Source: Pelomonas sp. CA6 (GTDB lineage Bacteria; Pseudomonadota; Gammaproteobacteria; Burkholderiales; Burkholderiaceae_C). Taken from it: 64,000 nucleotides of DNA. Positions 34,981-44,852 of this stretch are shown piece by piece; position 1 is the stretch's first letter; each line of letters begins with the position of its first letter. A program made the translations under genes and the position numbers. The notes beneath the pieces are model-generated. The model did not search any database. It had not been told where the DNA came from and worked only from the letters and a program-made list of their open reading frames with translations. The stretch spans positions 372,001-436,000 of the forward strand of contig NZ_JAKZFD010000001.1 in assembly GCF_022549225.1 (NCBI RefSeq), given 5' to 3'.

Positions 34981-37127
34981 GCGATTCCTCCTCTCAGGAC
35001 GACGCGTCCGCCGCCAGCCCGCAGGCCCGGGCCCACAGCGCGTGGGACGACGAGCGGGTGCCCGTGCTGTCCGAGCTCGAACAATCGGTGCGTGCCGCCT
35101 TTGACACCGGGGGGCCGCTGTCCCGTTGCGATCCCGGCTATGCCCCGCGCGAACCCCAGCTGCAGATGGCGATGGCGGTCGCGCGTGCGATTGCTGAACG
35201 CGAGGCGCTGGTCGTGGAGGCGGGCACCGGCGTTGGCAAGACATTCGCATACCTGGTGCCGGCTCTGCTGTCGGGCACGCGTGCGCTGATCAGCACCGCG
35301 ACCAAGAGCTTGCAGGACCAGCTCTTCCTGCGCGACCTGCCGCGCCTGCTGCAGGCGTTCGCGATGCCGCTGCGCATCGCGCTGCTCAAGGGCCGCAGCA
35401 GCTATCTGTGCCTGCATCGGCTGGAACACGCGCGGCAGACGGCCTCGCTGCCGGACCGGCGCGCGATCGCGCAGCTGGCGCGCATCGAGCGCTGGGCGCT
35501 GGAGACTCGCAGCGGCGACTTCGCCGAGCTGGACGGACTGGACGAGCGCTCGCCGGTCATTCCGATCGTCAGCTCCACGCGCGACAACTGCCTGGGCACC
35601 GACTGCCCGTCTTATCGCAACTGCCATGTGGTCAAGGCGCGGCGCGAGGCGCTGGAGGCGGATCTGGTGGTGGTCAACCACCATCTGTTCTTCGCCGACC
35701 TGGTGCTGCGCGACTCCGGCGTGGCGGAGCTGCTGCCCAGCGTGGACCTGGCGGTCTTCGACGAGGCGCACCAGTTGGCCGAGGCGGGGCTGAACTTCCT
35801 CGGCCGGGTGCTGGGCAGCGCCCAGGTCTTCGACCTCGCGCGAGACCTGCTCGCGCAGGGGCTGGCGCAGGCGCGTGGCCTGCAGGAATGGCAGGACTTG
35901 GCCGGCGGGCTGGAGGCGGCGGCGCGGACGCTGCGCCTCGCTTGCGCGGACAGCCTGCAGCCGCGCGGACTGATCAAGCTGCGCTGGCAAGAGCGGGCCG
36001 GCCGTGCCGCGTTCGCCGAGTCATTGGCCGATCTGGCCTGCGCGGCGGATGCCGCGGAGCATGCGTTGGAGGCGGTGCTGGAGATGGGGCCGGACTTCCA
36101 GCGTCTGCACGAGCGCGCCGTCGCGCTGGGCGAGCTGGCGCGCCGCTTCTCGCAGCCGGCCGAAGCGGATGCGGTGCGCTGGATCGACCTGGGCCAGCAC
36201 CAGGTGCGCCTGGTCGAATCCCCGCTGGACATCCGCGACGCGATGCACGAACAGCTGGAGCGCGGACCGCGCGCCTGGGTCTTCACCTCCGCGACGCTGG
36301 GCGAGGACGAGCAGCTGCGCTGGTTCACGGAGCCCGCGGGGCTGGCCGACGCGCGCACGCTGCGCGTGGGCAGTCCCTTCGACTACGCGGCGCATGCGCG
36401 GCTCTATGTGCCGCGCCGCTTCCCCAAGCCCGGCGAGCCCGCTCACGCGCAGCAGGTGGCGCTGCTGGCGGCGCGCTGCGCACGCGAGCTCGGCGGGCGC
36501 TGCTTCGTGCTCACCACCACGCTGCGGGCGCTGCAGGCCATCGGCGAGGCGCTGCGCGAGGACTTCGACAGCCAGGGCGACGCCCTGCGCGTGCTGGTGC
36601 AGGGCAGTGCGCCCAAGCGCCAGTTGCTGCAGCAGTTCGTGCAAGACCCGGCGGCGGTGCTGGTGGGGTCGGCCAGCTTCTGGGAAGGCATCGACGTGCC
36701 CGGCGACGACCTGCAATGCGTGCTGATCGACAAGCTGCCCTTCCCGCCGCCCAACGACCCGCTGGTGGAGGCGCGCGTGGCGCGGCTGGAGGCCGAGGGG
36801 CGCAACGCCTTTGCCGAGTACTTCATCGCCGAGGCGGCGATCGCTCTGAAGCAGGGCGCCGGCCGGCTGATCCGCACGGAGTTGGACAAGGGCCTGCTGG
36901 TGGTCTGCGATTCGCGCCTGGCCGGCATGAACTACGGCCGCCGGCTGCGCCAGTCGCTGCCGCCGATGACGCCGCTGATGCACGAGGAGGAGGCGCTGGA
37001 CTGGCTGGCCGCGCTGCGCGACGCGCGTGAAAAAGCCGGCCGCGTGGGAACGGGGCCGGCCGGGCAGGGAGGGCTCAGCGAGCGCGGCTTACCAAACCTG
37101 CCACCAGGGTTTTTTGGCCTTTCGTAG
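34977..37127 (+). CDS. DinG/YoaA-family ATP-dependent DNA helicase with Fe-S cluster
   Basis: Superfamily 2 XPD-like 5'-3' helicase, likely acting in DNA repair or in removing R-loops and stalled structures. Walker A is EAGTGVGKT at about 81-89. The DEAH box is at about 262-265. Four cysteines (145, 205, 210, 216; NCLGTDCPSYRNC) fit the iron-sulphur cluster of this family. The late helicase motif GSASFWEGIDVPGDDLQCVLIDKLPFPPP is present. I chose the TTG at 34977, which overlaps the preceding stop (TTGA), giving 716 residues; the open frame extends a further 29 codons upstream inside the YdcH-like gene. Its last 39 bases overlap the 3' end of the opposing bamD. Confidence 0.88.
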   Translation: MSDSSSQDDASAASPQARAHSAWDDERVPVLSELEQSVRAAFDTGGPLSRCDPGYAPREPQLQMAMAVARAIAEREALVVEAGTGVGKTFAYLVPALLSGTRALISTATKSLQDQLFLRDLPRLLQAFAMPLRIALLKGRSSYLCLHRLEHARQTASLPDRRAIAQLARIERWALETRSGDFAELDGLDERSPVIPIVSSTRDNCLGTDCPSYRNCHVVKARREALEADLVVVNHHLFFADLVLRDSGVAELLPSVDLAVFDEAHQLAEAGLNFLGRVLGSAQVFDLARDLLAQGLAQARGLQEWQDLAGGLEAAARTLRLACADSLQPRGLIKLRWQERAGRAAFAESLADLACAADAAEHALEAVLEMGPDFQRLHERAVALGELARRFSQPAEADAVRWIDLGQHQVRLVESPLDIRDAMHEQLERGPRAWVFTSATLGEDEQLRWFTEPAGLADARTLRVGSPFDYAAHARLYVPRRFPKPGEPAHAQQVALLAARCARELGGRCFVLTTTLRALQAIGEALREDFDSQGDALRVLVQGSAPKRQLLQQFVQDPAAVLVGSASFWEGIDVPGDDLQCVLIDKLPFPPPNDPLVEARVARLEAEGRNAFAEYFIAEAAIALKQGAGRLIRTELDKGLLVVCDSRLAGMNYGRRLRQSLPPMTPLMHEEEALDWLAALRDAREKAGRVGTGPAGQGGLSERGLPNLPPGFFGLS

Positions 37128-37940
37128 CGCGCCGTCGGCGAGGAACTCGCTGTTCGGGAAGCTGGCCTTGAGCACGCGGCGGGCGTCGTCGCGCAGCTCG
37201 GGCAGGCCCAGCTTGTCGTAGCTGTTGATCATGATGTTCAGCGCGTCCTCGGCGATCGGGGCACGCTGGAATTCGTTGATCGCCTGCTGGGCGCGATTGG
37301 CCGCGGCCAGGTAGGCGCCGCGGTTGTAGTAGTAGCGCGCCACATGCACCTCGTAGGCCGCGAGGCTGTTGGTGATGTAGTCGATGCGCACGCGCGCATC
37401 CTCGGCGTACTTGGACTGCGGGAATTGCTCCACCAACTGGCGGAAGGCCTGGAGCGCGTCACGCGAGGCCTGCTGGTCGCGTTCATTGATGTCCTGGCGC
37501 GTGATGCGGCCGAACAGGCCGAGGTCATCGTTGAAGTTGACCACGCCCTTCATGTAGATCGCGTAGTCCAGCGCCGGGCTGGAGGGGTTGAGCTTGATGA
37601 AGCGATCCAGCGTGGTGACCGCCTGCGCGCGCTCGCCGCTCTTGAACTGAGCCCAGGCCAGATCCAGCGTGGCCTGCTGGGCCAGCACCGTGCCGGCGGC
37701 GCGGCCTTCGATGCGCTCCAGGGTCTTGATCGCGCGGTCGTAGCTGCCGGAGGACAGGTCGTCCTTGGCCTCTGCATACAATTTCTCCAGGCTGGCCTGC
37801 GAGTTCGGATCGTCCTTGGGCGCCGAGGAGCATGCCGCCAGCACCAGGGCCATGGCCATCGCGGTGGTCGAGAGCAGGGCCCGCGCGGCCCCGCTGCGGG
37901 GGGGCATCGGACGGTCAGGCATCACGCGTTGTTCAGTCAT
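37089..37940 (-). CDS. bamD: outer-membrane assembly lipoprotein BamD
   Basis: Essential TPR lipoprotein of the BAM complex that inserts beta-barrel proteins into the outer membrane. The lipobox is LVLAAC (Cys37 from this start), followed by SSAPKDDPN. Five TPR-like repeats follow, including SGSYDRAIKTLERIEGR, KSGERAQAVTTLDRFIKLNPSS, VEQFPQSKYAEDARVRIDYI, RGAYLAAANRAQQAINEF and LRDDARRVLKASFPNSEFL. The ATG at 37940 is preferred because it leaves a normal signal peptide; ATGs at 37973 and 37952 are also in frame. It is divergent from rluD, the usual arrangement in proteobacteria, and its 3' end overlaps the helicase gene. Confidence 0.93.
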   Translation of the reverse strand: MTEQRVMPDRPMPPRSGAARALLSTTAMAMALVLAACSSAPKDDPNSQASLEKLYAEAKDDLSSGSYDRAIKTLERIEGRAAGTVLAQQATLDLAWAQFKSGERAQAVTTLDRFIKLNPSSPALDYAIYMKGVVNFNDDLGLFGRITRQDINERDQQASRDALQAFRQLVEQFPQSKYAEDARVRIDYITNSLAAYEVHVARYYYNRGAYLAAANRAQQAINEFQRAPIAEDALNIMINSYDKLGLPELRDDARRVLKASFPNSEFLADGALRKAKKPWWQVW

Positions 37941-37999
37941 GGTCCCGGTCATTCTGGGGTGGCCTGTGCCCACCCTGAGCTAAATGGAGCGCAGATTAT

Positions 38000-39049
38000 A
38001 TGGTTGGGGTCCCGCGCGACGAGGTCGTGCCCGAGGGGGAAGTGGTGGTGTCGGGGGATGCTCCGGAATGGGAAGGCGCCTCGGACGAGCCGGCGGCGGA
38101 CGAGGTCGAGTGCCGCGCCGAGATGCTGGGGCCTCAGGCCCAGGGCGAACGGCTGGACAAATGGCTGGTGCGCATGGCGCCCGAGTTCTCGCGCAGCCAT
38201 CTGCAGAACCTGATCGCGCGCGGCTGCGTGCGCCTGGACGGGCAGCGGGTGGAGCAGGCGTCGCGCAAGCTGCGCCTGGGGCAGCGGCTGGAGGTGGAGC
38301 TGCAGCCCACCGACGAAAGCCGTGCTTTTCGGGCCGAACCCATGGCGCTGTCCATCGTCTTCGAGGACGAGCACCTGCTGGTGCTGAACAAGCCCGCCGG
38401 GCTGGTCGTGCATCCGGCGGCCGGGCACTGGTCGGGCACGCTGATGAATGGGCTGCTGGCCCATCACGCCGGCGCGACCCAGCTGCCGCGCGCTGGCATC
38501 GTGCACCGGCTGGACAAGGACACCTCCGGGTTGATGGTGGTGGGCAAGACCCTGCCGGCGGTGACCGCGCTGGTGCGCATGATCGCGGCGCGTGAGGTGC
38601 ACCGCGAATACCTGGCGCTGGCGCAGGGCGCGCTGCGGCTGGCACCCGGCGAGGCGCTGGAGATCCAGGCGCCGCTGGGGCGCGACCCGCAGTCTCGCAT
38701 CAAGATGGCGGTGCTGGCTTCCGGCAAGCCGGCGCGCACCGATGTTTTCATGCTCGGGCAGGGGGCGGACGAGCAGGGGCGCGCGGTCAGCGCGGTCCAT
38801 TGCGTGTTGCACACCGGCCGCACGCACCAGATCCGTGTGCATCTGGCATCGCGCGGGCATCCGCTGGTGGCCGATGCGGTGTATGGCGGGCGGCCTGCGC
38901 TGGGGTTGCAGCGCCAGGCCTTGCATGCGGCGCGGCTGAGTCTGGCCCACCCTGTGCCGGGCCTGCCCGCGCTGCGCCTGCAGGCGCCGCTGCCGCCGGA
39001 CCTGGCACTGGCTTGGCAGTGCGCCGGCCTGCCGGCGCCGTCAATATGA
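38000..39049 (+). CDS. rluD: 23S rRNA pseudouridine(1911/1915/1917) synthase RluD
   Basis: Makes the helix-69 pseudouridines of 23S rRNA. An S4 RNA-binding domain lies at about 50-110 (ERLDKWLVRMAPEFSRSHLQNLIARGCVRLDG). The catalytic core has Asp172 in GIVHRLDKDTSGLMVVGK. HPLVADAVYGGRP near the C-terminus is typical. The 349 residues include an acidic N-terminal extension of about 45 residues. No clear ribosome-binding site precedes the ATG, so the exact start is uncertain. The pgeF/yfiH gene that often follows rluD is absent here. Confidence 0.92.
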   Translation: MVGVPRDEVVPEGEVVVSGDAPEWEGASDEPAADEVECRAEMLGPQAQGERLDKWLVRMAPEFSRSHLQNLIARGCVRLDGQRVEQASRKLRLGQRLEVELQPTDESRAFRAEPMALSIVFEDEHLLVLNKPAGLVVHPAAGHWSGTLMNGLLAHHAGATQLPRAGIVHRLDKDTSGLMVVGKTLPAVTALVRMIAAREVHREYLALAQGALRLAPGEALEIQAPLGRDPQSRIKMAVLASGKPARTDVFMLGQGADEQGRAVSAVHCVLHTGRTHQIRVHLASRGHPLVADAVYGGRPALGLQRQALHAARLSLAHPVPGLPALRLQAPLPPDLALAWQCAGLPAPSI

Positions 39050-39427
39050 GCGGGCTCTTGCCATCCGGGCGTCGCGGCGTTTGACCGGGTGGGCGGCGCT
39101 CAGGCTACAATCCGCCAAAACCGGTGCAAAGGTCGCGCGAAGGGCAGGGCAGTGAGTCCAGGCGCGGCACACCGAGCAGGGCCCGATTGCCCCGCCGACG
39201 CCCGTGAGGGTCAGGCAGCAGCAGGCCCGGTCTCCCCAAGCGGAGCTTCCCCCCGCAAGTCCCTCCGGCGCCACGAATCCGTGTCGTCAGGCTTGAGCGG
39301 CGCACGGCGCCATGCGGATCCGGCTCCAAACGCCAGCGAACTTACGCGACCCCCGGGTCGACCCAGCCGACGCCACGATGGCGCAACCGTTGAGCGGCGC
39401 CTTAGCCGCAGACACTGACGACAGGCC
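39050..39427 (+). other. 378-base gap between rluD and scpB: candidate promoter and long leader
   Basis: No gene is supported. TTGACC (39081-39086) and TACAAT (39106-39111), 19 bases apart, form a plausible promoter; it predicts an unusually long leader of about 310 bases for scpB. The leader repeats TTGAGCGGCGC near 39295 and again near 39390, and has three GGCGCC blocks, so it is probably structured. The small frames in it have atypical, Arg-rich products and no good ribosome-binding sites. I searched it for RNase P, 6S, 4.5S and tmRNA signatures and recognised none. Confidence 0.5.
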
Positions 39428-40237
39428 ATGAACACACAGGATGCCAAACGCGTCCTCGAGACCGCATTGCTGGTCGCTCAACAGCCGCTGACGCTGCGCG
39501 ACCTGCGCAGCCTGTTCGCCGACGAAGTCGGTGCGGACACGCTGCGGCTGGTGCTGGACGAGCTGGTGCGCGAATGGGAGGGCAAAGGCGTGGAGCTGGT
39601 CGCGCTGGCCTCGGGCTGGCGCTTTCAGAGCCGCCCCGAGATGCGCGAGCATCTGGATCGGCTCAACCCCGAGAAGCCGCCGCGCTATTCGCGCGCGGTG
39701 ATGGAGACGCTGGCCATCATTGCCTACCGTCAACCGGTGACGCGCGGCGACATCGAGGACATCCGCGGCGTGGTGGTTTCGACGCAGATCATCAAGCAAC
39801 TCGAGGACCGGCACTGGATCGAGGTCGTCGGGCATCGCGAGGCGCCGGGCCGCCCCGCCCTCTATGCGACAACGCGGCAGTTTCTCGACGATCTGGGCCT
39901 GTCGGGCCTGGACCAGCTGCCGCCGCTCAGCGAAGCCGGCGCCGGTCCGCTCGCCGGGCAGGCTTCCTTGCTGGAGGCCGCGGCGGCGCAGGTGCTTGAA
40001 GGTGGGCCTGCCGAGGCTGCCGGTGCCGACGAGGGGTTGGCGTCGGACCAGGCCGCAGGGCCGGCCGAGTCCGCGGAAGCTGCGGAAGCCGCTGAGTCGA
40101 CCAATGCTGCCGAGCCGGCCGATCCCGGCCCGGTTCCTGCCCCGGAAGCGCCACCGACCGCTTCCGACTCTCCATCCGATACGGCGCCCGAGGGCGACGA
40201 TCTCAACCGATTCAACCAGGTGCAAACCGACGCATGA
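39428..40237 (+). CDS. scpB: segregation and condensation protein ScpB
   Basis: Kleisin-associated winged-helix protein of the SMC-ScpAB condensin, needed for chromosome compaction. Two winged-helix domains are recognisable: [22 protein letters not shown] at the start, then [27 protein letters not shown] and [18 protein letters not shown]. From about residue 180 a long Ala/Glu/Pro-rich acidic tail follows, which brings the total to 269 residues. scpA is not in the window. The last four bases overlap the rluB start (ATGA), so the two are coupled, as in many betaproteobacteria. Confidence 0.92.
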   Translation: MNTQDAKRVLETALLVAQQPLTLRDLRSLFADEVGADTLRLVLDELVREWEGKGVELVALASGWRFQSRPEMREHLDRLNPEKPPRYSRAVMETLAIIAYRQPVTRGDIEDIRGVVVSTQIIKQLEDRHWIEVVGHREAPGRPALYATTRQFLDDLGLSGLDQLPPLSEAGAGPLAGQASLLEAAAAQVLEGGPAEAAGADEGLASDQAAGPAESAEAAEAAESTNAAEPADPGPVPAPEAPPTASDSPSDTAPEGDDLNRFNQVQTDA

Positions 40238-42219
40238 ACGACAACGACAGCAATCCCAAGCCGGAGGATGCCGGCTCCGTGGCCTCCGAGGCGGCTGCGG
40301 CCCCCACGCCCAAGCGCGCGCGCAAGAGCGCGGCCAAGCCGGTGGCCGCGGACGATTCGGTGCCGGCGGGCGTCGCCACCGAGGGCGTCGATACCGAGGC
40401 GCCCAAGCCGCGCCGCCGCAAGGCGGCCGCCGAGACGGCGGATGCGGCGCCTGCGGCGGATCCAACCCTGGAGGCCAAGCCCAAGCGGCGCACGCGCAAG
40501 CCGGCCGCCGAGGGGGTGGAGGCGCAAGCCTCGGCTCCGGCCGAGGTCGCTGCCGTGCCTCAGCCGCTGGAGCTGTCGCCGTCCGAGCCGGCGGCGCCTG
40601 TCCCCGAGATGGATTCGGGTCGCCAGGCCGCTGATGGAATCGATGGTGCTGACGTGACCGATGACGGCGATGGTGGTGGTCGCCGCGGCCGCAACCGCCG
40701 CCAGCGCGGCGAGCGCCGCGAGCGCGCCGAAGACGCCATGGAGCCGACCGCCGCCGCCGCGCCCGTCGATGACGGGCAGCTGCAGGCCGAAGCCCAGGCC
40801 CGATTCGACGAGCTGCTGACCGGCGATTTCGATGCGGTCGCCGATGCCGCCCCCGAGGCGCAGCCGGCCGCCGTCGAATCGGCCGAAGAGCTGTCGAGCG
40901 ACGACGCGCAGGCCGAGTCCGCTGGCGACGAGGAGGGGCAGGCGTCCAAGCGCGTGCTCGCCGCCGAGCCCGATGCGCCCAAGCTGCAGAAGGTGCTGGC
41001 CCAGGCTGGTGTCGGCTCGCGCCGCGACATCGAGGACATGATCGCGAAGGGCCAGATCACCGTGAACGGCGAGGTCGCGCATGTCGGCCAGCGCATCTCC
41101 TTCGGTGACAAGGTGGCCGTGGCCGGCAAGCCCATCAAGGTGCGCATCGCGCCGCCGACGCCGCGCATCCTGGCCTATCACAAGCCGGTCGGCGAGGTCG
41201 TCACCTTCAACGACCCCGAGGGCCGTCCCACGGTCTTCCGCAACCTGCCGCGTCTGCCCCAGGGCAAGTGGCAGTCGGTGGGCCGTCTGGACCTGAACAC
41301 CGAAGGTCTGCTGCTGTTCACCAACTCCGGCGAACTGGCCAACCAACTGATGCATCCGCGCTTCGGCGTCGAGCGCGAGTACGCGGTGCGCGTGCTGGGC
41401 TCGCTGTCCAACGAGCAGAAGGACAAGCTGCTCACCGGCGTCGAGATCGAGGGCCAGGCGGCCAGCTTCAAGAGCATCACCGACGGCGGCGGCGAAGGCG
41501 TGAACCGCTGGTACCGCGTGGTGATCACCGAAGGCCGCAACCGCGAGGTGCGCAAGCTCTTCGAATCCGTCGGCATGGCCGTGAGCCGGCTGATCCGTAT
41601 TCGCTATGGCACCGTGGTGCTGCCGCGCGGCCTGCGTCGCGGCGTCTATGTCGAGCTGAACGACGCGGATGTGCGCGTCATTCGCCAGCTGGCCGGTCAT
41701 GGCGACCGTGAGCGCGGCGAACGGGGCGACCGTGGCGATCGCAATGACCGCAACAAGCGCCGCCGCGGCGGCGGCAATGGCGGCCCGCGCCCCAGCCGGC
41801 CCGAGCCTCGCCAGGTCGAGCAGCGCGCCAACGACAACCGTCCGCCGCGCCAGCAGCAGGAGCGCGAGCGCCCGCGCCGCGATGAGCATGACGAGGACGA
41901 CGACGACTTCATCCCGCGCCACATCAACCCGCTCGAGCAGACCTTCGACCGGCGCTTCGTCGGCGGCGGCAAGTCGCGCGCCATCCCGGCCGGTTTCGGT
42001 CGCGGCGGCAGCGATGCAGGCCGTGGCGGTGCCGGCGGTGGCAACCGTGGCGGCGGCAAGGGCAAGGGGGGCGGCGGTGGCGGCGAGCGCCAGCCCGACC
42101 CGATGCAGACCTCGGTGGGCTATATCGGCGCCGACGCCTATCTGAACCGCGGCGGGCGTGGCGGCGGACGTCGTGGTGGCGGGGGTGGCGGTGGCGGCGG
42201 AGGTCGGGGCCGCCGCTGA
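40234..42219 (+). CDS. rluB: 23S rRNA pseudouridine(2605) synthase RluB with long disordered extensions
   Basis: Pseudouridine synthase of the RsuA/RluB/E/F family. The S4 domain begins near residue 250 ([21 protein letters not shown]). The catalytic Asp353 lies in [21 protein letters not shown]-like and [14 protein letters not shown] segments are typical. The enzyme core is only about 240 of 661 residues. The first 250 residues are an Ala/Glu/Lys-rich, probably disordered region with basic clusters. The tail from about 488 is Arg/Gly/Asp-rich and ends in long glycine and RGG-like runs. E. coli RluB has about 290 residues. Extensions of this kind occur in related betaproteobacteria but are large here. 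Confidence 0.93.
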   Translation: MNDNDSNPKPEDAGSVASEAAAAPTPKRARKSAAKPVAADDSVPAGVATEGVDTEAPKPRRRKAAAETADAAPAADPTLEAKPKRRTRKPAAEGVEAQASAPAEVAAVPQPLELSPSEPAAPVPEMDSGRQAADGIDGADVTDDGDGGGRRGRNRRQRGERRERAEDAMEPTAAAAPVDDGQLQAEAQARFDELLTGDFDAVADAAPEAQPAAVESAEELSSDDAQAESAGDEEGQASKRVLAAEPDAPKLQKVLAQAGVGSRRDIEDMIAKGQITVNGEVAHVGQRISFGDKVAVAGKPIKVRIAPPTPRILAYHKPVGEVVTFNDPEGRPTVFRNLPRLPQGKWQSVGRLDLNTEGLLLFTNSGELANQLMHPRFGVEREYAVRVLGSLSNEQKDKLLTGVEIEGQAASFKSITDGGGEGVNRWYRVVITEGRNREVRKLFESVGMAVSRLIRIRYGTVVLPRGLRRGVYVELNDADVRVIRQLAGHGDRERGERGDRGDRNDRNKRRRGGGNGGPRPSRPEPRQVEQRANDNRPPRQQQERERPRRDEHDEDDDDFIPRHINPLEQTFDRRFVGGGKSRAIPAGFGRGGSDAGRGGAGGGNRGGGKGKGGGGGGERQPDPMQTSVGYIGADAYLNRGGRGGGRRGGGGGGGGGGRGRR

Positions 42220-42241
42220 CGCGCCAGCCCTGCCGTCTGGC

Positions 42242-42271
42242 CTCCCGTGATGGCGCCCGCCGTCACGGGGG
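42242..42271 (+). terminator. hairpin after rluB
   Basis: A 9-bp stem pairs CTCCCGTGA (42242-42250) with TCACGGGGG (42263-42271) around a 12-base loop. The T content after it is low, so it is a probable but weak terminator. A TAGAAT -10-like box (42288-42293) for ndk follows, without a good -35. Confidence 0.5.
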
Positions 42272-42333
42272 CCTTGACTTCACAAGGTAGAATGTCCGGC
42301 TTTGCTAAGCCCTAGATTTTCAAGGAAAACACC

Positions 42334-42759
42334 ATGGCGATCGAACGCACCCTGTCCATTATCAAACCCGATGCCGTGGCCAAGAACGTCATCGGCCAGA
42401 TCTACGCCCGTTTCGAAGGCGCTGGCCTGAAGGTCGTGGCGGCCAAGATGGTCCACCTGTCGCGTGGCGAGGCCGAGGCCTTCTACGCCGTGCACAAGGC
42501 CCGTCCCTTCTTCAACGACCTGGTGAACTTCATGATCTCCGGCCCGGTGATGATCCAGGCGCTGGAAGGCGAGAACGCCATCCTGAAGAACCGCGAGCTG
42601 ATGGGCGCCACCGACCCGAAGAAGGCCGAGAAGGGTACCATCCGCGCCGACTTCGCCGACAGCATCGACGCCAATGCCGTGCACGGCTCCGACGCCCCGG
42701 AAACGGCGGCTGCCGAAGTGGCGTTCTTCTTCCCTGGCATGAACGTCTACAGCCGCTGA
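42334..42759 (+). CDS. ndk: nucleoside diphosphate kinase
   Basis: Balances NTP and dNTP pools by phosphate transfer through a phospho-histidine. The active His117 is in NAVHGSD, and the start [18 protein letters not shown] is the classic signature. The length of 141 residues is exact for the family. The ribosome-binding site AAGGAAA lies six bases before the ATG. The ndk-rlmN-pilW order is conserved in betaproteobacteria. Confidence 0.97.
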   Translation: MAIERTLSIIKPDAVAKNVIGQIYARFEGAGLKVVAAKMVHLSRGEAEAFYAVHKARPFFNDLVNFMISGPVMIQALEGENAILKNRELMGATDPKKAEKGTIRADFADSIDANAVHGSDAPETAAAEVAFFFPGMNVYSR

Positions 42760-42815
42760 GTCGGCACCAGGCCTCCGGGTTGCTATGGCCTTGAGGCCAT
42801 TCGCAAGCCGTCCCC

Positions 42816-42845
42816 GACCGGTCGCCCTCGCGACCGGTCTTCCCC
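42816..42845 (+). terminator. hairpin between ndk and rlmN
   Basis: A perfect 10-bp stem (GACCGGTCGC 42816-42825 with GCGACCGGTC 42830-42839) with loop CCTC is followed by TTCCCC. It probably acts as a partial terminator after ndk. Confidence 0.6.
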
Positions 42846-42881
42846 GGGAAGACGCGGGGCGGCGCAAGACTTGAGAGAGGC

Positions 42882-44024
42882 ATGACCATGGACGCGGTCA
42901 ACCTGCTTGGATTCGATCTTCAAGGCCTGGCCGCGTATTGCGAGCAGCTGGGGGAGAAGCGCTTTCGCGCGACCCAGCTGTTCCGCTGGATCCATCAAAA
43001 GGGCGCCTGGGATTTCACCCAGATGTCCGACCTGGCCAAATCGCTGCGCGACAAGCTCGCCGGCAAGGCCCATGTCACCGCGCTGCCGGTGATCTCCGAA
43101 CACCTGTCCGCCGACGGCACGATCAAGTGGCTGTTCGACGTCGGACAGGGCAACGCCGTCGAGGCGGTGTTCATTCCCGAAGACGACCGCGCCACGCTGT
43201 GCATCTCCAGCCAGGCCGGCTGCGCCGTGGGCTGCCGCTTCTGCTCCACCGGCCACCAGGGCTTCAGCCGCAACCTGGAGACCTGGGAGATCGTCGCCCA
43301 GCTCTGGTATGCCGAGCACAGCCTGCGCAAGCGCTTCAATACCAGCGAACGCATCATCTCGAACATCGTGATGATGGGGATGGGCGAGCCGCTGCAGAAC
43401 TACGCCGCGCTGGTGCCCGCGCTGCGCATTTTCCTGGATGACCACGGCTATGGCCTGTCGCGCCGCCGCGTGACCGTGTCCACCTCGGGCGTGGTGCCCA
43501 TGATGGACCGGCTGCGCGAGGACGTGCCGGTGGCGCTGGCCGTTTCGCTGCACGCGCCCAACGATGCGCTGCGCGACCAGCTGGTACCGCTGAACAAGAA
43601 GTACCCGATCGCCGAGCTGCTGCAGGCCTGCCAGCGCTACCTGGAGAAGGCGCCGCGCGATTTCATCACCTTCGAATACTGCATGCTCGACGGCGTCAAT
43701 GACGGCCCCGAGCAGGCCCGCGAACTGATCGCGCTGGTCAAGGGCAAGCTGCCCTGCAAGCTCAACCTGATCCCCTTCAACCCCTTCCCGGCCTCGGGCC
43801 TGAAGCGCAGCAGCCGCGAGCGGGTGCAGGCCTTCGCCGAGCTGCTGATCCAGGCCGGCATCGTGACCACGGTGCGCAAGACCCGCGGCGACGACATCGA
43901 CGCAGCCTGCGGGCAACTGGCGGGCGAAGTGCAGGACCGGACGCGGGTTCATCAGCGCATGCTGCGTGCCCCGGTGGTGGTACAAGCGAGCCCGTCTTCC
44001 ACTCCCTCGACGAGCGGCTCATGA
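42882..44024 (+). CDS. rlmN: dual-specificity 23S rRNA (A2503)/tRNA (A37) methyltransferase RlmN
   Basis: Radical SAM enzyme that adds the C2 methyl to A2503 of 23S rRNA and A37 of some tRNAs. The 4Fe-4S cysteines are Cys114, Cys118 and Cys121 (GCAVGCRFC). The second catalytic cysteine is Cys343 in the DIDAACGQL segment. Family blocks [10 protein letters not shown]-like ([16 protein letters not shown]) and [14 protein letters not shown] are intact. Length is 380 residues. A second ATG six bases in is equally possible. The 3' end overlaps pilW by four bases (ATGA). Confidence 0.95.
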   Translation: MTMDAVNLLGFDLQGLAAYCEQLGEKRFRATQLFRWIHQKGAWDFTQMSDLAKSLRDKLAGKAHVTALPVISEHLSADGTIKWLFDVGQGNAVEAVFIPEDDRATLCISSQAGCAVGCRFCSTGHQGFSRNLETWEIVAQLWYAEHSLRKRFNTSERIISNIVMMGMGEPLQNYAALVPALRIFLDDHGYGLSRRRVTVSTSGVVPMMDRLREDVPVALAVSLHAPNDALRDQLVPLNKKYPIAELLQACQRYLEKAPRDFITFEYCMLDGVNDGPEQARELIALVKGKLPCKLNLIPFNPFPASGLKRSSRERVQAFAELLIQAGIVTTVRKTRGDDIDAACGQLAGEVQDRTRVHQRMLRAPVVVQASPSSTPSTSGS

Positions 44025-44842
44025 AATTGCAATCTGTGGCTGGTGGCGGCGTGAACAAGCTTCTTTGCGCGCTGCTGATGGCGGGGCTGCTGGGCGGCTG
44101 CGCCACGACTGGCGGCGGCGGTGGTGGCGATGGCTCGGGCCCTCGCACCGCCAGCGACCAGACAGACGCCGACCGCCGCGCGGCGGTGCGCCTGGAACTG
44201 GCCACGGGTTATTTCGAGCGCGGTCAGTTCGACACCGCGTTGGACGAGATCAAGCAGGTGCTGCAGATCAAGCCTGGCATGACCGAGGCCCTGAGCCTGC
44301 GCAGCCTGGTCTATGCCGGCATGGGTGAGAACCAGCTGGCCGAGGATGGCTTCCGACGTCTGCTGGCGCAATCGCCCAAGGACGGCGACGTGGCCCACAA
44401 CTACGGCTGGTTCCTGTGCCAGCGCGGCCGTTATCGCGAGAGCTACGAGCAGTTCGACGCGGCGCTGGCGCAGCCGCAGTATCGCGCTCCGGTGCGCACC
44501 CTGATGGCGCGCGGTGTCTGCGAGGCGCGCGAGGGCCAGTTGGTCAAGGCCGAGCAGAGCCTGGCCAAGGCCTTCGAGTTCGACCCGTCCAGCCCGGTCG
44601 TGCAGGTGAACCTGGCCGAGGTGCTGCTGCGCCAGGGGCAGCTGGAGCGTGCGCGCTTCTATGCCCGTCGGGTCAATGCCAAGGCCGACCAGGTCAACGC
44701 GTCCAGCCTGTGGCTGGAGCTGCGCATTGAGCGCCGGCTCGGCAATGCCGCGAATGTCGAAGAACTGGGTCAGCAGCTACGTCGGCGCTTTCCCGCGTCG
44801 GCCGAGGTCGCGGCCCTGAACAGTGGTCGTTTCGATGAATGA
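44021..44842 (+). CDS. pilW: type IV pilus biogenesis TPR lipoprotein PilW/PilF
   Basis: Outer-membrane pilotin-like lipoprotein needed to assemble or stabilise the PilQ secretin. The lipobox is GLLGGC (Cys27). TPR repeats follow over the rest: [99 protein letters not shown] and [22 protein letters not shown]. The start overlaps rlmN; a GTG ten codons later (44051) would give a more usual signal peptide and cannot be excluded. The rlmN-pilW-rodZ-ispG order is conserved. Confidence 0.9.
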   Translation: MKLQSVAGGGVNKLLCALLMAGLLGGCATTGGGGGGDGSGPRTASDQTDADRRAAVRLELATGYFERGQFDTALDEIKQVLQIKPGMTEALSLRSLVYAGMGENQLAEDGFRRLLAQSPKDGDVAHNYGWFLCQRGRYRESYEQFDAALAQPQYRAPVRTLMARGVCEAREGQLVKAEQSLAKAFEFDPSSPVVQVNLAEVLLRQGQLERARFYARRVNAKADQVNASSLWLELRIERRLGNAANVEELGQQLRRRFPASAEVAALNSGRFDE

Positions 44843-44852
44843 GGGATCAGGC

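Noticed and set aside
39089-39418. A 109-residue Arg-rich frame before scpB, and minus-strand frames at 39041-39329.
   Set aside because: There are no start signals, composition is low-complexity and atypical, and the region reads better as a leader.
42274-42293. TTGACT followed by TAGAAT before ndk as a promoter.
   Set aside because: The spacing is only eight bases, so the two cannot act as a -35/-10 pair. The -10 box alone may still be used.
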